64,000 nt of DNA from Vulcanococcus limneticus LL. GTDB taxonomy: Bacteria > Cyanobacteriota > Cyanobacteriia > PCC-6307 > Cyanobiaceae. Below, one piece after another: positions 32,445 through 41,860 of the stretch. A program made the position numbers and the translations under genes. Each line of letters begins with the position of its first letter. Position 1 is the first letter of the stretch. The stretch is from assembly GCF_002252705.1 (NCBI RefSeq), contig NZ_NQLA01000009.1:19791-83790 (forward strand). Direction: 5' to 3'. The notes below the pieces were generated by a model, which had not been told where the DNA came from, made no database searches, and saw only the letters and a list, made by a program, of their open reading frames with translations.

Positions 32445-33833
32445 TCAGGCGTCGCCCGTGATCGACAGCCCCTCCACCCACACATGGGGGCAGAGGCCGT
32501 CGGGGGTGACCTTGGCTTCCCCCTCGAAGCCGACGATGGCGTTGAGCAGGGTGCGGATGTCACCGGCCACGGTGGCCGCCTCGATCGAGCGCGCTTCGCC
32601 GCCCTGGACCAGCCAGCCGTCGAAGGGCAGGGAGAAGGAGCCCTGGCTGGCCTTCACGCCGGCATGCAGCGCCGAGAGGGAGTCGATCCACACGATCGGT
32701 TCACTGGCCTTGAAGCGATCGAGGCCCGGCTGGCCGCCACCACTGCCGGGGGTGGGGCCGATCTCGAACCAGTCGGGACCCACCGACACCTTGGCCCCCA
32801 GGCCTGCGTGGCCGGTGGGGGTGACCCCAAAGGCCCGGGCCGTGGCCTCCGAGTGCAGGAAGTTCTGCAGCACGCCGCCCTCCACCAGGACCAGGCGGCG
32901 GGTGGGGGTGCCCTCGCCATCGAAGGCGGAGGCGCCGATGTTGCCCGGGTGCAGGCCGTTGTCGTGGATCGAGAGGAAGGGCACAGCCAGCGGCTGACCG
33001 ATCGACGCACGGCTGCTCAGGCTCACCCCATCCAGCACCGAGCGGGCATTGAACAGGCTGCTGAAGGCACCGATCAGATCGAGGAAGGCCTCGGGGCTGA
33101 ACACGCAGGTGTAGCGACCCGTGGCGATCGGGGCGTAGTCGAGGTGGCTGATGGTGCGGCCTGCGGCCTCGTCGATGCAGCCGGCGATGTCGAGGTCCGC
33201 GGCGCCGTAGGCCAGGCGTACGGCGCCGGCGCTGCGGGGTTTGCGGCCCGCTTCCTCGGCCCGGGCGTAGAGGTAGACGCTGGCGGTGCTGAGCCGCTGC
33301 TGCCGGCTGGCGCCGGCGCTGTTGAGGTAGAGCCGCTCGCTGCTGCGCTCCGCCAGGCCGTTGTAGGGCACCGTGCCGATGGCGCTGTGGCGACCCAGCA
33401 GGTCGGCCTCGGCGGTCTTGAGGGTGTCCAGCAGCCGCAGGATGCCCTGGGGTTCCCGCAGGGGCTGGTGCAGCTCCTGCAGAGGCGCCGTTGCCAGTGG
33501 CGAGAACTGCGGCGTGTCGTCGGCGTTGCCGAAGGCGCTGGCATCGCGGGCACCGGCCAGGGCCTTCTCCAGGCCGGCGTCCGAGAGGTCCGAGGTGCTG
33601 GTGATGCCCACCAGGCCGTCGTCGTTCCAGACGCGGATGGTGATGGAGCTTCGCTGGGCCCCCTTCATCTGCTTGGCCTCGCCCCGGTCCACCTGCACCG
33701 AGATATCGGTGCTGCAGGCGGCCCCCAGGTCCCACTGGCGGATACCGGTGCTGGCGGCCAGGCGCTCCAGGCTGGCGCGCAGGGCCTGGGCATCGAGGCC
33801 CTGGCCTGGGGTTGCGGTCACGGTCGACGTCAT
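32445..33833 (-). CDS. pmbA: TldE/PmbA family metalloprotease partner
   Basis: TldE (PmbA) pairs with TldD to make a heterodimeric metalloprotease that trims modified peptides and degrades unfolded small proteins. The 462-residue sequence has the family pattern (DISVQVDRGEAKQMKGAQ; ISHLDYAPIATGRYTCVFSPEAF; C-terminal VGFEGEAKVTPDGL) and lacks the HExxxH zinc motif, as expected of the non-catalytic partner. ATG at 33833 lies two bases after the tldD stop, so the two are made together in the 1:1 ratio the complex needs. Confidence 0.94.
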   Translation of the reverse strand: MTSTVTATPGQGLDAQALRASLERLAASTGIRQWDLGAACSTDISVQVDRGEAKQMKGAQRSSITIRVWNDDGLVGITSTSDLSDAGLEKALAGARDASAFGNADDTPQFSPLATAPLQELHQPLREPQGILRLLDTLKTAEADLLGRHSAIGTVPYNGLAERSSERLYLNSAGASRQQRLSTASVYLYARAEEAGRKPRSAGAVRLAYGAADLDIAGCIDEAAGRTISHLDYAPIATGRYTCVFSPEAFLDLIGAFSSLFNARSVLDGVSLSSRASIGQPLAVPFLSIHDNGLHPGNIGASAFDGEGTPTRRLVLVEGGVLQNFLHSEATARAFGVTPTGHAGLGAKVSVGPDWFEIGPTPGSGGGQPGLDRFKASEPIVWIDSLSALHAGVKASQGSFSLPFDGWLVQGGEARSIEAATVAGDIRTLLNAIVGFEGEAKVTPDGLCPHVWVEGLSITGDA

Positions 33834-33835
33834 GC

Positions 33836-35323
33836 TCAGCGGCCTCCCACGGTGATCGAATCGACCTTGATGTGGGGCTGGCCCACGGTCACGAAGACGC
33901 TGCCGCTCACCGAGCCGCAGAAGCCCGCGGCGAGCTCGAGGTCGTTGGCGCACATCGAGATGCGCGGCATCACCTCCTTGGCCTCGCCGATCAGGGTGGC
34001 CCCCTTCACGGGCTTGGTGAGCTGGCCGTTCTCGATCAGGTAGCCCTCCTCCACAGCGAAGTTGAACTGGCCGGTGGGGCCGACGCTGCCGCCGCCCATG
34101 GCCTTGCAGTAGAGGCCCCTGTCCACCGAGGCGATCAGCTCCTCGGGCGTGTGGGGGCCGGCGGCGATGTAGGTGTTGCGCATGCGGCTGGCGGCCGCGA
34201 AGGTGTGGCCCTGGCGGCGGCCGCTGCCGGTGCGGCCATGGCCGGTGCGGCGCTCGCCGGCCCGGTCGGAGAGGAAGCGCTGCAGCACGCCGTTCTCGAT
34301 CAGCACGGTGCGCTGGGGCTCCATGCCCTCGTCGTCCATGGAGAGGGAGCCGAAGGCGCCGTCACTGAGTCCCTCGTCGATCGCGGTGACGGCCGCGTGG
34401 GCGATCGGCTCGCCCACCTTGTCGGCAAACGGGGTGGTGCCCCGCTCCACCTGGGTGGTTTCCAGCAGGTGGCCGCAGGCCTCGTGGAAGATCACGCCGC
34501 CGAAGCGATTGGCCAGCACCACCGGCAGCTGGCCAGCTTCCACGTAGTCGGCGTAGAGCATCGTGCCGGCGCTCTCGCACACCTCCTGGGCGGAGCCGTC
34601 GGCGTTCCACTCGCGCAGGTCATCGGGGCGGCCGGAGGTGCCGTAGCGGCGCCCCACGCTGGAGCGATGCTCACCGTCGGCCGCCAGCACGTTCAATCCC
34701 ACCGACTGGTGCAGGCGGATGTCGCGGCCGAAGGTGCCGTCGCTGGCGGCCACGAGCACCTCCTGCCAGTCACGGGCGTAGCTGCCGCGGCGGACCTGCA
34801 GGTGGGAGCCGTGGCGCTCCAGCAGGCCGGTGCCCTCCAGCAGCTTGCCGGTGGCCTCCCGCAGCTCCGGGCAGCGGCGCAGCCAGTCCTCCTTGGCGGC
34901 GGCAAAGTCCCGCAGGTCGGCCAGTCCGCCGAAGCCGCCAGCCAGGCCGCCGCCAGCCAGGCTGGGCAGCTGCAGTCCGAGCATGCCCAGGGCCTGCTCC
35001 AGGGCCCGCCGCAGGCCAGCGTCACTGAGGTCGTTGGTGCTCACGAACCCGTCGCGCTCGCCACGGAAGACGCGGATGCCGGCTCCCTTGCCGAAGGCGG
35101 GACTGACGCTGGTGATCGCGTCCTGCTCGGCCAGCACGCCCAGGTGGTCGGTGCGCTCCAGAAACACCTCCACCAGGTCGGCGCCGGCGGCGCTGCCGCT
35201 GCCCAGCAGGGCCTCCAGCCGCGGTCGCCAGGTGGCATCGAAGCGGGCGGCCGTGAAGCGGGTGGCATCGCCGGGATCGGGGCTGGTGGTGCCGGGTCCG
35301 GCGCTGGTGGCTGAGGCGACCAA
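33836..35323 (-). CDS. tldD: TldD metalloprotease
   Basis: The zinc-bearing subunit of the TldD/TldE protease, 495 residues. The metal motif HEACGHLLE (about residues 280-288) and the conserved GGVIF strand before it are present, as are the C-terminal [23 protein letters not shown] and [15 protein letters not shown]. The coordinates use TTG at 35323; the first 20 residues are Gly/Ser/Thr-rich and a later start is possible. It heads a probable operon tldD-pmbA-fmt-rlmH, with gaps of 2, 2 and 4 bases. Confidence 0.94.
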   Translation of the reverse strand: MVASATSAGPGTTSPDPGDATRFTAARFDATWRPRLEALLGSGSAAGADLVEVFLERTDHLGVLAEQDAITSVSPAFGKGAGIRVFRGERDGFVSTNDLSDAGLRRALEQALGMLGLQLPSLAGGGLAGGFGGLADLRDFAAAKEDWLRRCPELREATGKLLEGTGLLERHGSHLQVRRGSYARDWQEVLVAASDGTFGRDIRLHQSVGLNVLAADGEHRSSVGRRYGTSGRPDDLREWNADGSAQEVCESAGTMLYADYVEAGQLPVVLANRFGGVIFHEACGHLLETTQVERGTTPFADKVGEPIAHAAVTAIDEGLSDGAFGSLSMDDEGMEPQRTVLIENGVLQRFLSDRAGERRTGHGRTGSGRRQGHTFAAASRMRNTYIAAGPHTPEELIASVDRGLYCKAMGGGSVGPTGQFNFAVEEGYLIENGQLTKPVKGATLIGEAKEVMPRISMCANDLELAAGFCGSVSGSVFVTVGQPHIKVDSITVGGR

Positions 35324-35417
35324 GGGGCTGACGGGCAGTGGGGTTGGAGGTGGAGCTTGAGGCGCGCAGCCCGGGGCTGGACCCAGGGGGCTCCGTTCTT
35401 GGGCACGGTCCTAGCAA

Positions 35418-35448
35418 GAAGGCCCCGGCCGCAGGGACCAGGGCCTTC
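35418..35448 (-). terminator. Stem-loop after acsF
   Basis: GAAGGCCC (35418-35425) and GGGCCTTC (35441-35448) form an 8-bp stem with a 15-base loop. On the minus strand the stem ends in CCTTCTTGCT. It lies 84 bases beyond the acsF stop and before tldD, so it probably separates the two transcripts. The U tract is weak. Confidence 0.55.
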
Positions 35449-35531
35449 GGTTGCGGCCGTTGGGTTGGCACGCCCCGAGTCCCCAAGGGGTTGGGGAAGC
35501 TCCCCGGGAAGGGGGCGGGGCGTGGGCGGCC

Positions 35532-36617
35532 TCAGCGCACGGCGGGCTGGAACTGCTCGCTGCGGATCGGGGCCGTGAGGAACAGCTTGGCCATCACCAG
35601 GCCGTTGGCGGCCCAGTAGGGGAGCTTGCGCAGCAGCTTGAGGGGGGCGGGTGCCGCGCTCTGATCGGCCTCGGCCAGGGCCTGGTTGTTGGTCACCAGG
35701 CGCTCCAGGCGCTCGTAGAACTTGGGGTGCTCCACATTGAGCACCACCGGGAACACGCGGGCCGAGGTCTCGTTGGTCTTGGCGATCACGTACTTGTCGT
35801 AGTCGCGGGCATCGAGGCCGAGGGCTTCGTAGAACTCCTTGCGGGCCACATCGCGCACGTACATCGTGGCGAACACGGCCAGCAGGAAGAAGCGGCACCA
35901 CAGGCGGGCCTGCAGACCGGTGACGGTCTTGGGCTGGGCCTTCATCAGGGCATCAAAGAAGTCGCCGTGGCGGTTCTCGTCCTGGCACCAGTTCTCGAAG
36001 AAGTTGAAGATCGGGAAGATCTTGCTGTCGGGGTTCTTCTCGAGGTGACGGAAGATGGCGATGTAGCGCCAGTAGCCGATCTTCTCGCTCAGGTAAGTGG
36101 CGTAGAAGATGTAGGCCGGCTTGAAGTAGGTGTAAGCCTTGCTGGCGGTGAGGAAGCCCAGGTCGAGCTGCAGGCCGAAATCACCCATGGCCTTGTTGAG
36201 AAAGCCGGCATGGCGGGCCTCATCCCGGGCCATGTGGGCGAAGCACTCGGCCAACAGAGGGTTCTTCTCCTTGATGCGGCGGCTCAGCTCCTTGTAGAGC
36301 AGGAAGCCGGAGAATTCGGAGGTGCAGCTCTGCTCCAGAAACTCAACGAAGACCTTGCGGGTCTCGGGATCGAGCTTGTCGGCGGCGCCGTCGAACTCGT
36401 CGTTGCGAATGAAGTGGTGGCGGTTGTAGTCCTTGCGGAATTCCTCGCAGATGGCCTCCAGCTCCGCCTCGTTGGGGCGGAGATCCATCGCCGCCATGGC
36501 GTCGAAGTCCGTGGTGTAGAAGCGCGGTGTCAGGATTGTGTCCTTGACCGGTTCCTTGACGGCCGGCGCCTCAGGCGTGCCGAGGGCGGGTGGGGCAACG
36601 GCGGTGGGGGGCACCAT
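35532..36617 (-). CDS. acsF: Magnesium-protoporphyrin IX monomethyl ester (oxidative) cyclase
   Basis: AcsF is the di-iron oxygenase that closes the fifth (E) ring of chlorophyll, converting Mg-protoporphyrin monomethyl ester to protochlorophyllide with oxygen. The 361-residue protein shows both di-iron motifs, [20 protein letters not shown] with [12 protein letters not shown] (about 131-142), and [16 protein letters not shown] (about 208-223), plus the family C-terminus. The first 25 residues are Pro/Ala/Val-rich. It marks the organism as an aerobic chlorophyll maker. Confidence 0.97.
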   Translation of the reverse strand: MVPPTAVAPPALGTPEAPAVKEPVKDTILTPRFYTTDFDAMAAMDLRPNEAELEAICEEFRKDYNRHHFIRNDEFDGAADKLDPETRKVFVEFLEQSCTSEFSGFLLYKELSRRIKEKNPLLAECFAHMARDEARHAGFLNKAMGDFGLQLDLGFLTASKAYTYFKPAYIFYATYLSEKIGYWRYIAIFRHLEKNPDSKIFPIFNFFENWCQDENRHGDFFDALMKAQPKTVTGLQARLWCRFFLLAVFATMYVRDVARKEFYEALGLDARDYDKYVIAKTNETSARVFPVVLNVEHPKFYERLERLVTNNQALAEADQSAAPAPLKLLRKLPYWAANGLVMAKLFLTAPIRSEQFQPAVR

Positions 36618-36758
36618 CGGGATGCGCAGCTACGGGCGTGGCAGCCATCGTAGGTGGGACGGGGGCTGACACGCCGGACTGTGAAGCAAGCCCGGGAAGC
36701 AAGCCCGGCAGGCTGGTCGCCGCCCCGGCGCCCGGGGATGGGCGACGGGCGTTGGGGC

Positions 36759-37211
36759 TCAGTTGGCGCCCAGCCACTTCTGGCCGTTGAGCCGCTGCAC
36801 CAGGCGCGAGACCAGCAGGGCCAGGGTGGTCTTCTTCTCGTCGATCAGGAACGACTCCAGCAGGCTTGGCTCCGCCCCCGCCTCGGCCACGGCGATGGTC
36901 TTGGCGGAGCTGATGGCGTCGCTGGTGAAGCAGAGCCAGAAGCGGCGGGCGCCTGGCAGGCTGCCGATCACCATCCAGCAGGTCACGCCCACCACGGGCA
37001 TGGGGCCCTGCTCGAACCGCAGTTCCACGGCTGGCCCGCCATAGGCCTGGATCTCCTTGGCCAGGGCCGGAATCAACAGCTGGGGCACGAACTCGGCGAA
37101 GGGCCGATCCTCCGGCGCGGGCGGCTTCTCCTTCACCGGCGGCTTGGCGGCGGCGGCCTGGGATTCGGGGACCGCCGGGGTGTCGGGGGCGGGGCTGGCG
37201 GAATCGGTCAC
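36759..37211 (-). CDS. DUF2996 cyanobacterial protein
   Basis: A 150-residue soluble protein. A Pro/Ala/Lys-rich first 35 residues precede a compact domain: FAEFVPQLLIPALAKEIQAYG, VTCWMVIGSLPGARRFWLCF, SSAKTIAVAEAG, and the strongly conserved ending SFLIDEKKTTLALLVSRLVQRLNGQKWLG. The pattern is DUF2996, limited to oxygenic phototrophs. I know of no firm biochemical role. It lies upstream of acsF, same strand, with a 141-base gap. Confidence 0.82.
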   Translation of the reverse strand: MTDSASPAPDTPAVPESQAAAAKPPVKEKPPAPEDRPFAEFVPQLLIPALAKEIQAYGGPAVELRFEQGPMPVVGVTCWMVIGSLPGARRFWLCFTSDAISSAKTIAVAEAGAEPSLLESFLIDEKKTTLALLVSRLVQRLNGQKWLGAN

Positions 37212-37280
37212 CGGCGTGGGCCTCGGGCTGAACGCTGCAGCGGACTCTAAGGACCCCGGCCCCGGCTTCTGGTCGGGCCC

Positions 37281-37856
37281 CTACCAGTCGTCGCTGCTGG
37301 GTTCATCCCAGCCATCGCCGGTAGCCGTCACGCTCGCGGCCGCCTGGGCAGCGGAGCCGCGGCCGGTCGGAGCGCCAGCGGATGCCGGGGCGCTCCTGGC
37401 CGGCCCGTCGGGCCGCGCCGAGCCCGCGGAGCCCCGGCGCAGGATCCGAAAGGGCACCGAGACCGTGGGAGGGGGATCGGTGGGGGCCCGGCTCGGCCCG
37501 AACCAGCTCTCAGCGGCCGGGTTGGTGCCGCCCCAGGTGTTGCGGCCCGCCTGGCTGGGAGCGGCATCCTCTGGCCAGGGTTCCGCCTCCCGCCTGCGGC
37601 CGATCACCTCGGCCACCGAGCGGCGAGGGCCGGGACCGGGCGGGCCGCCGCCAGTGCGCAGGGCGAGGGCGGTGGCTCCGGCGCTGAGGGCACCACCCCC
37701 AGCCGCCGCCAGGCCGATCCAGGCCCCCAGGGGCCAGGCAGGGGTGCGCCACACCAGCAGCTGCAGCGCCACCCAGGGCCGGGGGTTGAGGGCCCCTACC
37801 AGCAGCACCGCCAGCAGGGGCGCGAGCAGGGGCAGCAGCAGCAGGCGTTGCAGCAC
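37281..37856 (-). CDS. Small membrane protein with disordered tail, unknown function
   Basis: A 191-residue protein with two N-terminal hydrophobic helices (about 2-24 and 40-66). A long Gly/Pro/Ser/Arg-rich tail follows, ending in the acidic-aromatic DEPSSDDW. A short basic motif, SVAEVIGRRREAEPW (about 79-93), is the most structured part of the tail. No known domain. It follows ubiX by 9 bases on the same strand. Codon bias matches its neighbours, which supports a real gene. Confidence 0.62.
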   Translation of the reverse strand: MLQRLLLLPLLAPLLAVLLVGALNPRPWVALQLLVWRTPAWPLGAWIGLAAAGGGALSAGATALALRTGGGPPGPGPRRSVAEVIGRRREAEPWPEDAAPSQAGRNTWGGTNPAAESWFGPSRAPTDPPPTVSVPFRILRRGSAGSARPDGPARSAPASAGAPTGRGSAAQAAASVTATGDGWDEPSSDDW

Positions 37857-37865
37857 GGGAGGGAT

Positions 37866-38555
37866 TCAGGGGTGGGGACGGGCCAAGGGAACGGGACCCT
37901 GCCAGCGCTGCAGAGCGCCGAGCTCGAAACCGAGGCAATCGAACACCCGGATCACCAGAAAATCCACCATCTCCTCGATCGTGGTGGGCCGGTGGTACCA
38001 GGCCGGCACCGGCGGGGCGATGCGGGCGCCCGCCTCCGCCAGAGCCGTGAGATTGCGCAGGTGGATCAGGTTCCAGGGGGTCTCGCGCGGGCAGATCACG
38101 AGGGGGCGACCCTCCTTGAGGTGCACGTCCGCCGCCCGCTCCAGCAGGTCGGTGGCGACGCCGGTGGCGATGCGGCCCACGCTGCCCATCGAGGCCGGCA
38201 GGATCACCATCCCCCTGGTGCGGAAGCTGCCGCTCGCGATGCCAGCGGCCTGGTCGTTCCAGCGGTGGCAGCGCAGGCTGCCGCCACTGCTGCCGGTGCG
38301 CTCGCGCCAGAAGGCCTCCTGGGCCTCCGGCTCGCTCGGGACCCGCAGCCCCAGCTCCGCCTGCCACACGCCGATGGCGCCGCGGCTGGTGACCATCTCC
38401 ACCCGCTCACCCGCCTCCAGCAGCAGCTGCAGGGCCCGCTGGGCAAGGGGCTGGGCCGAGGCGCCGGACACCGCCAGCACAACCGGATCGCCTGCCCCTG
38501 CGGGGGCTGGGCTGGCCGGGGCTGCGTTGGCCGGGGTGCCGGCGGTGTCCTCCAT
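37866..38555 (-). CDS. ubiX: UbiX-like flavin prenyltransferase
   Basis: UbiX joins dimethylallyl phosphate to FMN to make prenyl-FMN for UbiD-type decarboxylases, in plastoquinone or related synthesis. The 229-residue protein has the FMN-binding start VVLAVSGASAQPLAQRAL (about 25-42), VILPASMGSVGRIATGVATDLLERAADVHLKEGRPLVICPRETPWNLIHLRNL (the central helix and loop, about 115-170) and APPVPAWYHRPTTIEEMVDF near the end. Residues 1-22 are an Ala/Pro-rich extension. It follows the RNase II-family gene closely (4 bases). Confidence 0.92.
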   Translation of the reverse strand: MEDTAGTPANAAPASPAPAGAGDPVVLAVSGASAQPLAQRALQLLLEAGERVEMVTSRGAIGVWQAELGLRVPSEPEAQEAFWRERTGSSGGSLRCHRWNDQAAGIASGSFRTRGMVILPASMGSVGRIATGVATDLLERAADVHLKEGRPLVICPRETPWNLIHLRNLTALAEAGARIAPPVPAWYHRPTTIEEMVDFLVIRVFDCLGFELGALQRWQGPVPLARPHP

Positions 38556-38559
38556 GGGC

Positions 38560-40836
38560 TCAGGCCTCGTCGGAGCCGGTGAACCCTTGCTGCTCGTCCG
38601 CGTCCTCCAGCTCGCCCTCTGGCAGCACCACCTCCAGGTCGATCTGGTGACGCAGCACGTCCACCTTGCGGATCACCACCTCCACGCTGTCGCCCAGCAT
38701 GTAGGTGCGGCGGTTCTTGCGGCCCACCAGGCGGTTCTGGCGTGAGCGGTACTCGTACCAGTCGTCCTTGAGGGAGCTCACGTGCACCAGGCCCTCCACC
38801 TCGGTGGGGGGCACCTCCACAAAGAAGCCGTAGCTCTGCACGCCGCTGATCACCCCGGTGAGGGTCTGGCCCACCTGGGGTTCGGCCTGGCGTGCCTGGG
38901 CCATGGCCACGGCGTCGTTGCGCAACTCGGAGGCGAAGCGGGAGCGGGCGTTGAGGCGGTGCAGCAGGGCGGCGTTGCGGCCCTCCTGTAGCGGCGTGAT
39001 CTGGCTTGGGGCCAGCAGCGGCCAGTCGATGGCGCCGTGGCTGGTGTCGCCGGCGATGTCAACCCGGGTCTTGTGGCGCACGGAGGGACGGTCCTTGCCC
39101 TCGGCCAGCAGCAGCACCAGCAGGTGCTGGTTCCACAGGTCGGCGTAGTGCAGGCCCGGGCAGCTCCAGGGGGCGAAGGCCACCGGTTCACCGGCCAGCA
39201 TGTTGGGGCCCGGCGCATCGGCCAGCAGCACCGGTTGCAGGGGCTCCCGCAGCTGCTGCTGCAGCACCCGGCGGCGGTCGGTGGCAGCGAAGGCCACGGC
39301 CAGCTCCTGGGCCGTGGCGTTGCCGTCGGCGGAGAGTTCCAGGGGGATCTCCAGGGCCAGGGCGGCCTTGGCCACCTCGTTGACGGCCTCGGCATCGGGG
39401 GCGGCGTTGGTGGCGAACAGGCCCGGCAGCTCCAGGGCGGCGACGTGGCGGCCCAGGGCCCGGTGGGCCGGCAGCACCAGCTCCCGCAGCAGCCCCATCG
39501 GCGAGCTGGCATCCAGGCTCACCAGCCAGCCCTCGCGGCTCTCATCCGGCTCGGGGATGGCCAGGTCGCCCAGGCCGGCGATGGCGGGCAGGGGCAGGTC
39601 CAGCTCGATCGAGCCGGCCGCCAGCCGCTGCTGGTGCAGCAGGCCGGCCAGGGCGATCACCTGCTCCAGCAGGGGCAGCTGGTCCTTGAGGGCCTTGAGG
39701 GCGGCCGGGGTGGTGCGGGCCTTGGGCTTGCGCTCGGCCAGGGCCTGCAGCGCCTTGTCATCCACCAGGGCGTCGGGGCGGATCGTGCTGCGGCTGAAGC
39801 GGTAGTGCTCCAGGGCGCCGTCCTGGCCGATCTCCAGTGCCACAGACAGGGCCGCCTGGGCCTCGCCGGCCTTGAAGGCGGCCGCCTTGGTGAGGGCGGG
39901 GGTGAGCAGGGGCAGCCAGCGCTCGCCCACGCAGAGGGCCTCGCCCTGGTCACGCAGGTAGAGGTCGAGGGCGCCGCCGAAGCCCACCCGTTCGGCGATG
40001 GCGGGGGCGTGCAGCCAGAGGCGATGGCCGCTCTCCGTCTGCTCCAGGGACACGGCCGGCAGGATCGGGGCCTCGGCGCCGCTCCAGCCCTGCAGCAGCA
40101 GGGTGGGCAGGGCGGTGAGGTCGTCGCGCTCCTTCTCGGCCGGGGCCTTGAGGGTGGCACGGGGGGCGGGGGGACGGTCCCGCAGGCCATGCTTTGTGAG
40201 CAGCAGGTCCAGATCCGCTTCGGGTCCGGCGTTGATGGACAGGCTGCGGGCCACGTGGCCCTGGGGCGGCAGCTGGCCCACCGGGTAGCGGTCCACCTTC
40301 ACCTCCACCACCGCCTCACCCTCGGGCTTGAGGTGTTCGGCGTCCGCGGCGGGCAGCTCCACCGCCGTCAGCAGGCGGTCGTCGAGCGGAACCGCCACCA
40401 GCCGCTCGTTCTGCTGCTCCACCTGGGCCAGCAGGCTGCTGGTCTGGCGTTCGAGGATGCACTGCACTCCCCCCTCGGGGGAACGGCGCCGGCCGCCCTC
40501 GCGGGTGACGCGCACCAGCACCCGATCGCCGTTCCAGGCGTGGTTGAGCTGGTGGTCTCGGATGTAGATGTCCTCACCGCCGTCGTCGCGCAGGGCGAAG
40601 CAGAAGCCCTTGCTGCTGCAGCGCAGCCGTGCCTCGATCAGGCCCTCGTCCCGCACGCGGGCGACGCCGGCATCGCTCTGACTCAGCACACCCACCTTGG
40701 CCAGGGCGGCCAGGGCGATCACCAGGTGCTCCTTCTCGCCCTTGGTGGAGAGGCCGAGGGCCTTCTCGAGCTTGGCGACGGGCAGCTGCTCCTGGTCGGG
40801 CAGCTGGTCGAGCAGGTCGGCGACCGTGAACTTCAT
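38560..40836 (-). CDS. RNase II/RNB-family protein that seems catalytically inactive
   Basis: A 758-residue protein with the RNase II layout: winged-helix start (MKFTVADLLDQLPDQ), cold-shock domain (GFCFALRDDGGEDIYIRDHQLNHAWNGDRVLVRV, about 83-116), a degenerate RNB region and an S1 domain (LTGVISGVQSYGFFVEV, about 667-683). The catalytic signature of the family (four Asp in an ID-MDIDDA-like stretch) is absent; after DDLTALP the sequence is TLLLQGWSGAEAPILP (about 40061-40129). The TSPIRRYPD Arg motif is also replaced, by SCPGLHYADL (about 39136-39177). ATG at 40836 is chosen; the upstream extension lacks RNase character. Probably an RNA-binding pseudoenzyme. Confidence 0.85.
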   Translation of the reverse strand: MKFTVADLLDQLPDQEQLPVAKLEKALGLSTKGEKEHLVIALAALAKVGVLSQSDAGVARVRDEGLIEARLRCSSKGFCFALRDDGGEDIYIRDHQLNHAWNGDRVLVRVTREGGRRRSPEGGVQCILERQTSSLLAQVEQQNERLVAVPLDDRLLTAVELPAADAEHLKPEGEAVVEVKVDRYPVGQLPPQGHVARSLSINAGPEADLDLLLTKHGLRDRPPAPRATLKAPAEKERDDLTALPTLLLQGWSGAEAPILPAVSLEQTESGHRLWLHAPAIAERVGFGGALDLYLRDQGEALCVGERWLPLLTPALTKAAAFKAGEAQAALSVALEIGQDGALEHYRFSRSTIRPDALVDDKALQALAERKPKARTTPAALKALKDQLPLLEQVIALAGLLHQQRLAAGSIELDLPLPAIAGLGDLAIPEPDESREGWLVSLDASSPMGLLRELVLPAHRALGRHVAALELPGLFATNAAPDAEAVNEVAKAALALEIPLELSADGNATAQELAVAFAATDRRRVLQQQLREPLQPVLLADAPGPNMLAGEPVAFAPWSCPGLHYADLWNQHLLVLLLAEGKDRPSVRHKTRVDIAGDTSHGAIDWPLLAPSQITPLQEGRNAALLHRLNARSRFASELRNDAVAMAQARQAEPQVGQTLTGVISGVQSYGFFVEVPPTEVEGLVHVSSLKDDWYEYRSRQNRLVGRKNRRTYMLGDSVEVVIRKVDVLRHQIDLEVVLPEGELEDADEQQGFTGSDEA

Positions 40837-41077
40837 GGGGCGCGAAGGGAAGGCGAAGGGAAAGGCGGCGCCACGCCACGGCGTGGATCGCTGGGCTGCG
40901 GGGTGCAGGGGAGCGGGTGCAACCCAGCGGCTGCAGCGGAGCTGCGACGACGGTTGCGGCAGAGCTGGCATGGCCGTTGACAGCAGAGCTGCGTTGGCCG
41001 CTGGCAGCAGGAGCCCCCGCGATCACCCGGGCGGAGAGGGAAATCCCCGGGCGCGGTAGTGGGTCCTGGTGGTGACT

Positions 41078-41386
41078 TTAGGCAGTGGGCGGTTCGCTGT
41101 CTGCGGCTTCCGCCTGGCCCGCCTTGATCACCAGCCGGATGCCGATCACCAGGAACCCCAGCGAGGCCGCCAGCTGCAGGGCATTGGTGGGGATCACTGC
41201 GGAGAGGGAACCGCCGGCCCCCGCCCCCAGCAGGCTGGCCAGGACCAGGGCGCAGGAGCTGCCGGCGAACACGGCGCCACTGCGGCTGGAGGTGCCGCTG
41301 ATGGTCACGATCGCCAGCTGGGTCTTGTCGCCCAGTTCGGCGAGGAACACGGTGGCGAAGGTGGAGGCCAGAAGGGGCAGCTGCAC
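41078..41386 (-). CDS. UPF0016 (GDT1/Mnx) half-transporter A
   Basis: A 102-residue, three-helix protein with the family signature ELGDKTQL at about 16-23. Full-length members (TMEM165, GDT1, cyanobacterial Mnx) contain two such repeats and export Mn or Ca; here each repeat is a separate gene. The stop is TAA at 41078. The second half is encoded 84 bases upstream on the same strand, so the two probably assemble as a heterodimer. Confidence 0.87.
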   Translation of the reverse strand: MQLPLLASTFATVFLAELGDKTQLAIVTISGTSSRSGAVFAGSSCALVLASLLGAGAGGSLSAVIPTNALQLAASLGFLVIGIRLVIKAGQAEAADSEPPTA

Positions 41387-41470
41387 GGGGCCGGAGCGGA
41401 GGACAGGCGGGTAGGTGGAGTTGAAGGGGGGGGGGCGGATGGAGGGCGCGTGCGGGCAGCGCCGGTGGCC

Positions 41471-41860
41471 TCAGCCCACCGGCAGCTCGCCGGGCAGCCC
41501 GGCCGGCAGCAGCGTCAGCACTGCCTGGCGGCCCAGCCAGAGGCCTAGGGCGATCATCAGGATGCCGGCGCCGCGCTCCAGCTGGTGGGGCGGCACCACC
41601 CGCGCCAGCCAGCGCCCCAGCACCACCCCCACCAGGCTGGAGCTGATCAGGGCCAGGGAGGCGCCGAAGAACACGAGCACCGGCCGGCCCGACTCCGCCG
41701 AGAGCAGCAGGGCCGCCAGCTGGGTCTTGTCGCCCAGCTCAGCCAGGAACACCGTCGTGAAGGTGGTCAGGAACACGGCGCCGAAGCTGCCGGCCTTGGC
41801 GTCGTCGCCGGCGGTCTCGGAGGCGGCCTGCAGCTCCGGCGGATCGTCGGCGTGGGTCAT
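41471..41860 (-). CDS. UPF0016 (GDT1/Mnx) half-transporter B
   Basis: A 129-residue protein. A 25-residue acidic, hydrophilic start precedes three membrane helices with ELGDKTQLAALLLS (about 41-54) and a final Gly/Leu-rich helix. It is the complement of the neighbouring half and, by family knowledge, a manganese or calcium efflux system of the thylakoid or plasma membrane. Its ATG overlaps the stop of the Fe-S protein gene in ATGA (41857-41860), indicating translational coupling. Confidence 0.88.
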   Translation of the reverse strand: MTHADDPPELQAASETAGDDAKAGSFGAVFLTTFTTVFLAELGDKTQLAALLLSAESGRPVLVFFGASLALISSSLVGVVLGRWLARVVPPHQLERGAGILMIALGLWLGRQAVLTLLPAGLPGELPVG

